This document shows positions 6,678 through 10,790 of a stretch of DNA of 10,790 bases, in pieces. Under the pieces are notes generated by a model. The model saw only the letters and a list, made by a program, of their open reading frames with translations. It was not told the origin of the DNA and did no database searches. The DNA comes from Sulfurovum sp. Its GTDB lineage: Bacteria > Campylobacterota > Campylobacteria > Campylobacterales > Sulfurovaceae. The translations under genes were made by a program, and so were the position numbers. The stretch lies in assembly GCA_003978395.1 (NCBI GenBank), contig QNZV01000154.1, positions 1 to 10,790 of the forward strand, given 5' to 3'. Every line of letters begins with the position of its first letter. Position 1 is the first letter of the stretch.

Positions 6678-7238
6678 ATGATTTATGCCCTTTTAGATAA
6701 AGAAGTTCTCGTCAAACGAGGACTTTCTGTAGTAGAACTCTCCAAAAAAATTCAATCTTTAAATATTCCCATTGCTCAATATCGAAATAAAGTAGGCTCT
6801 ATAGAAGAAAAACGAGATGATTTATTAGAAATTAGACGTTTTTATAGTGGTCGCTTAATTATAAATGATACGATTGAACTTATAGAGTATGCCGATGGTC
6901 TACATGTTGGTCAAGAGGATATTCGGATTTATTCCGATGATTTAACTACAGCTGTTGCTATTATTCGTAAAAAAATAGGTTCTAAACTTTTAGGACTCTC
7001 CACACACAATAAAAAAGAGATTTTAGAAGCCAATGAACTGGATTTAGATTATATTGGATTAGGTGCGTACAGAGGCACACAAACAAAATCTGAAGCAAAA
7101 GTATTGGGTTCAATGGCGTTGGAGTTGGCAAAAGCGTCCAAACACCCTGTTGGCTTAATTGGTGGTGTAAAATTAAGTGACTCTTTTCCCACACAAATAA
7201 AATACAGAGTAATAGGAAGTGATTTATATGAAAATTAA
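6678..7238 (+). CDS. thiE: Short thiamine phosphate synthase (ThiE/TenI family, 186 aa)
   Basis: ThiE joins HMP-pyrophosphate to thiazole phosphate to give thiamine phosphate. The TIM-barrel family residues I know from B. subtilis ThiE all have counterparts: Q34, R36 and K38 (QYRNK); N63 and D64 (IINDT); D81 (GLHVGQED); S108 (GLSTH); and T134, T136 and K137 (GTQTK). This suggests an active synthase rather than a TenI aminohydrolase. It is about 20-25 residues shorter than usual. The region before GTQTK reads GAYR rather than GP-x-x-P, and the C-terminus after IGGV is brief. The ATG begins two bases after the accD stop, so translation is probably coupled. The last 11 bases overlap rlmH. I see no TPP riboswitch upstream, as expected for an internal operon gene. 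Family assignment is firm; that it is the cell's main ThiE is not shown. Confidence 0.8.
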   Translation: MIYALLDKEVLVKRGLSVVELSKKIQSLNIPIAQYRNKVGSIEEKRDDLLEIRRFYSGRLIINDTIELIEYADGLHVGQEDIRIYSDDLTTAVAIIRKKIGSKLLGLSTHNKKEILEANELDLDYIGLGAYRGTQTKSEAKVLGSMALELAKASKHPVGLIGGVKLSDSFPTQIKYRVIGSDLYEN

Positions 7239-7689
7239 TATCTATATAATTGATAAAAAGTCTAAAGATAAACTCTATGCTCCTTTGATAGAACACTATA
7301 TAAAAATATCTAAACCATTTGCAAAAGTGGAAGTTTTTGAACTATTTACAAAAGATATTACTAAAGCACATGATATTTCCACAGAAGCTTCACGAAAAGC
7401 ATATACTCTAGCACTAGAAAAACATCTATCTGGGGCATATAACATAGCACTAAACCCAGATAGCAAAGAGCTAGATAGCTTTGAATTTTCAAATTTGTTT
7501 AAGGATAGAGGAGTTGTAAACTTCTTTATTGGTGGAGCTTACGGGCTTGAGAGCAGTTTTTTAAGACAATGTAATAAAGACATCTCTTTTGGTAAAATTA
7601 CACTGTCACATAAACTGACAAAAGTAGTATTGATGGAACAGGTATTTAGGGGATTGACAATTTTAAATAACCATCCATATCATAAATAA
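7228..7689 (+). CDS. rlmH: 23S rRNA (pseudouridine-1915 N3) methyltransferase RlmH (153 aa)
   Basis: RlmH is a small SPOUT-fold, SAM-dependent enzyme that methylates pseudouridine 1915 in helix 69 of 23S rRNA on assembled 70S ribosomes. The knotted SAM-binding part is clear: VNFFIGGAYGLESSF, then ITLSHKLTKVVLMEQVFRG, and the near-invariant end ILNNHPYHK. Length fits the family (about 155 aa). The start is set at ATG 7228, which has AGGAAG eight bases upstream. A GTG at 7219 would add three residues but lies inside that ribosome binding site. The gene overlaps the end of thiE by 11 bp and precedes the dksA-like gene by 16 bp, consistent with one operon. Confidence 0.95.
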   Translation: MKINIYIIDKKSKDKLYAPLIEHYIKISKPFAKVEVFELFTKDITKAHDISTEASRKAYTLALEKHLSGAYNIALNPDSKELDSFEFSNLFKDRGVVNFFIGGAYGLESSFLRQCNKDISFGKITLSHKLTKVVLMEQVFRGLTILNNHPYHK

Positions 7690-7705
7690 CTAGGAGACTA
7701 TAAAA

Positions 7706-8062
7706 ATGTTGAATACAACAGAAATAAATTTTTTTAAAACAGCATTAGAAGAACGAAAAGAGAAAATAGAGCATAATTTAAATCGTACCTCAATCGAAAT
7801 GAATGAGATGAGACGTAATGAACTTAAAGATGAAGGAGATCATGCTGCAATGTCACTAGAGACCGCAGTGGACAATGCTATTTTAGGACAACAATCTAAA
7901 GAATTAGCAGAAATTGAACTAGCTTTAGATAAAATAGAAAAGAATCTTTATGGCATTTGTGAGATGTGTGAAGAGGAGATTAATATAGAGCGTTTAAAGG
8001 TTAAAAACTTTGCACGTTTTTGTATTACTTGTAGAGAGGTTGTTGAAAAAGAACAGCAGTAA
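7706..8062 (+). CDS. dksA: DksA/TraR-family RNA polymerase-binding regulator (118 aa)
   Basis: DksA enters the RNA polymerase secondary channel and, with ppGpp, adjusts transcription of rRNA and amino acid genes. The N-terminal half is a long helical hairpin. Its tip carries D42-x2-D45-x-A47 (DEGDHA), matching the DxxDxA tip needed for function in E. coli DksA. The C-terminal zinc finger is complete: C85-x2-C88 and C106-x2-C109 (CEMC...CITC). At 118 aa it is shorter than E. coli DksA (151 aa), mainly at the N-terminus, as is usual in Campylobacterota. It has a good ribosome binding site (AGGAG at 7692-7696, nine bases from the ATG). Keeping the acidic tip separates it from degenerate TraR-like members, so a true DksA role is likely. 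Confidence 0.88.
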   Translation: MLNTTEINFFKTALEERKEKIEHNLNRTSIEMNEMRRNELKDEGDHAAMSLETAVDNAILGQQSKELAEIELALDKIEKNLYGICEMCEEEINIERLKVKNFARFCITCREVVEKEQQ

Positions 8063-8101
8063 ATAGAGTAATATTTAAAAAGCAAAACTAAAGGAGTGTT
8101 T

Positions 8102-9142
8102 ATGCGTTTAGGTTTATATATTATAGCTTCTATAATATTAATGGCTATAGTGGGTATTTTTGTCTATATGATTCATCCTGGAAACTACTCTTATAATGAG
8201 TTAGGGTTTCCATTGGAGTTTCCAATAGCTGTATGGATTGTATTACCAATGTTTATTTTAATGTTGGCTTCTCTTGTTCATATGATGTTTTATGGAACAA
8301 AAAACTTTTTTAAATTTAAAAAGTGGGAAAAAGATACAGATACATTGGATGATGCTTTATATTGGGCGTTATTAAATGAACCACAAGCGCATAAATTCAA
8401 TTTACCTCAATTAAAACAGACAGCTTCACTTTTATCGGTTGCTACAATAGAAGTAAATGGTAAAGTTGAACAAACTTCTGAAAAACTTAAAGAGGCACTA
8501 TCTATTGTTTCTGATATAGGGAATGGTAAGTATGTTGACCTAAAAGCTAAAAAACTTTCAAAAGTACTCTCTACTGAAAATCCTTTGTATAAGAAAAATA
8601 TTTTAAATCGTTTAGAGGAAGATGAGGCTTTTGCAGAAGAGGTTATTCAAGATAAACTCTCTTATGATGAAAGTATTTTCAAGATTGCTATTGGTAAGTT
8701 TGCAATGACAACAACATTTGTTCAAGCTCAAAAATATTTAAATGCATTTGATAAAGAGAGTTTACTTATTTTATTGGAACGTGTTACAGATGAAGATAAT
8801 TTAGGATTAAGTAAAGAGACTCTTGATACATTTATTACGAATTTAGAATCTTCACTAGAGTGTTCAGACTATTTAAAAATGTCAACACTCATGATGAAGC
8901 AGTTATCTCCTATTGAAAATTTAGCACTATGGAGAGAGTATCAAATGAAATACTCTAAAGCCGAAATTGCTTATTTATATCTACTATTTGAATATGAAAT
9001 GATTGATAAAGCAGGAGAGTATCTTCGAGAACATGGAGATGATGATTTTAAACGTTTCAGAGCACTTTATGATTTAAAGAAAGAACATAAAAAATATAAA
9101 ATTACAGATTTGATGGATATTCGTCATATTTGTCATGCGTAA
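8102..9142 (+). CDS. Conserved-type two-TM protein with large helical cytoplasmic domain, function unknown (346 aa)
   Basis: I cannot assign a function. Two membrane helices are visible at the N-terminus: about residues 3-23 (LGLYIIASIILMAIVGIFVY) and about 42-66 (AVWIVLPMFILMLASLVHMM). A basic stretch (KNFFKFKKWEK) and then about 270 mostly helical, soluble residues follow, with no recognisable catalytic motif. The C-terminal half (about 260-330) looks like helical repeats of TPR/HEAT style, but this is an impression. The start is ATG 8102 with AAAGGAG at 8090-8096; a GTG at 8096 overlaps that site. It lies between dksA and the dus gene. From memory, a hypothetical membrane protein occupies the same place in Campylobacter jejuni (Cj0124c, between Cj0125c and Cj0123c), so it is probably a phylum-conserved gene. 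Confidence 0.85.
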   Translation: MRLGLYIIASIILMAIVGIFVYMIHPGNYSYNELGFPLEFPIAVWIVLPMFILMLASLVHMMFYGTKNFFKFKKWEKDTDTLDDALYWALLNEPQAHKFNLPQLKQTASLLSVATIEVNGKVEQTSEKLKEALSIVSDIGNGKYVDLKAKKLSKVLSTENPLYKKNILNRLEEDEAFAEEVIQDKLSYDESIFKIAIGKFAMTTTFVQAQKYLNAFDKESLLILLERVTDEDNLGLSKETLDTFITNLESSLECSDYLKMSTLMMKQLSPIENLALWREYQMKYSKAEIAYLYLLFEYEMIDKAGEYLREHGDDDFKRFRALYDLKKEHKKYKITDLMDIRHICHA

Positions 9143-9161
9143 AAGGTAGACTTACTCCTCT

Positions 9162-10127
9162 ATGACAACACTTGATTTCTCTAAACCACTTTTTGCCCTT
9201 GCCCCTTTGGCAGGGTTTACTGACTTACCTTTTCGTTCCGTTGTTAAGAAATTTGGAGTCGATTTAACAGTCTCCGAGATGATTAGCTCTAATGCTTTGG
9301 CATTTAAGAGTAAAAAGACGTTTAAAATGTTAGAAAAAAACCCTCTTGAGAACCCTTATAGTATACAAATTGCAGGTTCAGATATAGATATTATTCGTCA
9401 AGCTGTCGAGCTTTTAAATGAGCGAGATGGTATAGATATTATTGATTTAAACTGTGGTTGTCCTGCTCCAAAAGTTGTTAACAATCTACAAGGCTCTTCA
9501 CTTTTAACCGATTTGCCTAAAATGGCAGAGACAATTAAAACGATTAAAAAATATTCTAACAAAGAGTACACCTCTGTAAAAATGCGTTTAGGTTTCAATG
9601 ATAAAAATCATGTTGAAATAGCAAAAATTTGTGAAGATAGTGGTGCTGACTATATTGCTGTACATGGGCGAACCAAAGCAGGAAAATATAAAGCTTCTGT
9701 AGATTATGACGCGATTAAAGAGATTGTAGAGGCTGTGAACATTCCTGTTTTAGCCAATGGGGATATTACCACACCCCAAAAAGCAAAATGGGTTTTAGAA
9801 CATACAGGTTCTGCAGGTGTTATGGTTGGTCGTGGAGCTGTTGGTAAACCTTGGATTTTTCAACTGATGAAAAATTATTTAGATGGTAGAGGAAGTTCAG
9901 AGCTTACTTCAGCTTTGGTTCAAGAGGTTATTTTGGAACATTTTGACCAAATGGTACATCATTATGGAGACCATGGAGCTATTATTTTTAGAAAGCATTT
10001 ACATACATACTCTAAGGCAGGTTATCAAGGTGCATCAAAATTTAGAGATTTGGTTAATCGAATTGAAGATGTTTCAGAGATGAGAGAAGTGACAAAAGTA
10101 TTCTTCTCTCAAGAGGTAACTACTTAA
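9162..10127 (+). CDS. dusB: tRNA-dihydrouridine synthase, DusB type (321 aa)
   Basis: Dus enzymes are FMN-dependent flavoproteins that use NADPH to reduce specific uridines in the tRNA D-loop to dihydrouridine. The TIM barrel opens with LAPLAGFTDLPFR and shows the catalytic cysteine C100 in DLNCGCPAPKVV. K140 is in SVKMRLG and H168 in VHGRT. The FMN phosphate-binding segments are ANGDITT and MVGRGAVGKPWIF. A C-terminal helical tRNA-binding domain follows, and length equals that of E. coli DusB. Assignment to B rather than A or C is by overall resemblance. The ATG at 9162 has only a distant AAAGG (15 bases away, overlapping the end of the preceding gene), so translation may depend on coupling. 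The 3' end overlaps the convergent lipoprotein gene by 8 bp. Confidence 0.93.
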   Translation: MTTLDFSKPLFALAPLAGFTDLPFRSVVKKFGVDLTVSEMISSNALAFKSKKTFKMLEKNPLENPYSIQIAGSDIDIIRQAVELLNERDGIDIIDLNCGCPAPKVVNNLQGSSLLTDLPKMAETIKTIKKYSNKEYTSVKMRLGFNDKNHVEIAKICEDSGADYIAVHGRTKAGKYKASVDYDAIKEIVEAVNIPVLANGDITTPQKAKWVLEHTGSAGVMVGRGAVGKPWIFQLMKNYLDGRGSSELTSALVQEVILEHFDQMVHHYGDHGAIIFRKHLHTYSKAGYQGASKFRDLVNRIEDVSEMREVTKVFFSQEVTT

Positions 10128-10755
10128 TCATAATAGAAGCAACTATAAGCTCATCATAAAGCTCGGCATGTTTTCCCAATAGAGCTGTGATAAATGTTTT
10201 TTGTTTGTTTTTATCGGCTATATTAAGCTTTTTGGATAAAGGGATAAAAATATCTGATTTTTTATCTTTTATAGCCAATCTAATCTTTTCAAAATTTTTA
10301 TCTGTATACTCTTTTGTAATCTTATATAACTCCATGTAAGTAAAACCATTAATTTTTTTAGTTTTCTCTTTTGGTAAATAGAGTTTGCTTATTATCTGCA
10401 CCAATTTTTCTGTAATCATTTGGCTATTATGAAAAATAGTTGAATACTCTTTATAGAGTTGATTTTTTACGCTATCTTGTTTAGATAGCTCTATCTCTGC
10501 TATATTCATTATCTCATCTAAATGTTTTCCACTCTTTGCTTTGACCTCTTCTCTTAGGGAGTTATAATGTATCTTTGTATATCTTTCTATTTTCTCTTTT
10601 TTCACATGATATGAGTTGTTATCAAAAACAGAATCTATGATTTTTCCTGGAAGTTGTAGGATATTAAAATGGCTTCCATTCTTTGTATTACAACCCATGA
10701 CTGTTAACGCTATAATCGTGACTACTGACAACTTAACTATTCTTTTTTTATTCAT
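10120..10755 (-). CDS. Putative lipoprotein, function unknown (211 aa)
   Basis: The N-terminus is a bacterial lipoprotein signal: basic MNKKR, a hydrophobic core (LSVVTIIALTV), and a lipobox-like VMGC with the lipidation cysteine at position 22. Met at the -2 position is uncommon but tolerated. The mature part is about 190 residues, lysine- and glutamate-rich and mostly helical, with no motif I recognise and no internal repeats. It would be anchored to the inner or outer membrane facing the periplasm. The ATG at 10753-10755 has a good ribosome binding site (AAAGGAAA about eight bases upstream). The gene converges on the dus gene, with an 8-bp overlap of the two ends and no visible terminator between them. 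It appears to be a single gene from its own promoter, probably lineage-specific. Confidence 0.75.
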   Translation of the reverse strand: MNKKRIVKLSVVTIIALTVMGCNTKNGSHFNILQLPGKIIDSVFDNNSYHVKKEKIERYTKIHYNSLREEVKAKSGKHLDEIMNIAEIELSKQDSVKNQLYKEYSTIFHNSQMITEKLVQIISKLYLPKEKTKKINGFTYMELYKITKEYTDKNFEKIRLAIKDKKSDIFIPLSKKLNIADKNKQKTFITALLGKHAELYDELIVASIMIK

Positions 10756-10777
10756 TATATTTTCCTTTTATGTAACT

Positions 10778-10783
10778 CTTATA
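10778..10783 (-). promoter_or_regulatory. Possible -10 box (TATAAG) for the lipoprotein gene
   Basis: On the minus strand TATAAG sits 22 bp upstream of the lipoprotein ATG, leaving a leader of about 15 nt that includes the ribosome binding site. The window ends seven bases further on, so any -35 region cannot be seen. Confidence 0.25.
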
Positions 10784-10790
10784 CTACAAG

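Noticed and set aside
6660..6680. TPP riboswitch ahead of the thiE-family gene
   Set aside because: Only two bases separate the accD stop from the ATG, and no THI-box sequence is visible in the accD end.
7219..7227. GTG start adding three residues to rlmH; similar GTG at 8096 for the two-TM protein and TTG at 1192-1194 for recO
   Set aside because: In the first two cases the alternative codon overlaps the ribosome binding site of the following ATG; for recO the ATG fits the family N-terminus better.
6982..7296. 104-codon minus-strand open frame across the thiE-rlmH junction
   Set aside because: It is antisense to two well-supported genes and its Phe/Leu-rich product looks like a reverse-complement artefact of AT-rich coding DNA.
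9398..9598. 66-codon minus-strand open frame, and a plus-frame one at 9883-10083, inside the dus gene
   Set aside because: Both are fully inside a conserved enzyme gene and have no independent coding signs.
1..10790. Mobile elements, CRISPR arrays, tRNA/rRNA genes or a defence system
   Set aside because: No transposase, integrase, direct-repeat array, tRNA cloverleaf or defence-type domain was found by reading both strands; the genes are core housekeeping in a plausible ancestral order.

Overview
The window is an ordinary housekeeping stretch of an AT-rich bacterial chromosome, most likely from the Campylobacterota (Epsilonproteobacteria), perhaps a Sulfurovum/Sulfurimonas/Arcobacter-like environmental lineage. 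Three things suggest this: the low G+C, a short RecO with the N-terminus seen in that phylum, and a gene order I recall from Campylobacter-type genomes (accD, rlmH, dksA-like, a two-TM conserved hypothetical, then a tRNA-dihydrouridine synthase). The genus cannot be fixed from the sequence alone.

Left part (1-1280). The end of valS (valyl-tRNA synthetase) closes on a perfect hairpin terminator whose stem begins in the stop codon. On the minus strand there follow an unrecognised 102-aa two-TM membrane protein and recO. recO is divergent from gltB. The 98-bp recO/gltB intergenic region carries a possible -10 box, a perfect 12-bp palindrome, and a 10-codon upstream ORF whose stop overlaps the gltB ribosome binding site.

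Centre (1281-5814). gltB encodes the large (alpha) subunit of glutamate synthase, 1472 aa, complete and with all catalytic and cluster ligands visible. It lacks the ferredoxin-type insertion loop, so it should need the small subunit GltD, yet no gltD lies next to it here. The 115-bp gap after gltB has no convincing terminator but holds several inverted repeats. The largest is a near-perfect 38-bp palindrome over the accD promoter and ribosome binding site.

Right part (5815-10127). Six tightly packed plus-strand genes look like one operon: accD (malonyl-CoA synthesis), a short ThiE-family gene (thiamine phosphate synthesis), rlmH (23S rRNA methylation), a DksA-family regulator, a conserved-looking two-TM protein of unknown function, and a DusB-type tRNA-dihydrouridine synthase. 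They link lipid synthesis, cofactor supply, RNA modification and growth-rate control of transcription. A convergent minus-strand gene for an unrecognised lipoprotein overlaps the end of the dus gene by 8 bp.

I found no mobile element, CRISPR array, tRNA/rRNA gene or defence system. The observations most worth checking are the accD-leader palindrome, the gltB-leader palindrome with its mini-ORF, the apparently unlinked gltD, and the two or three proteins of unknown function.
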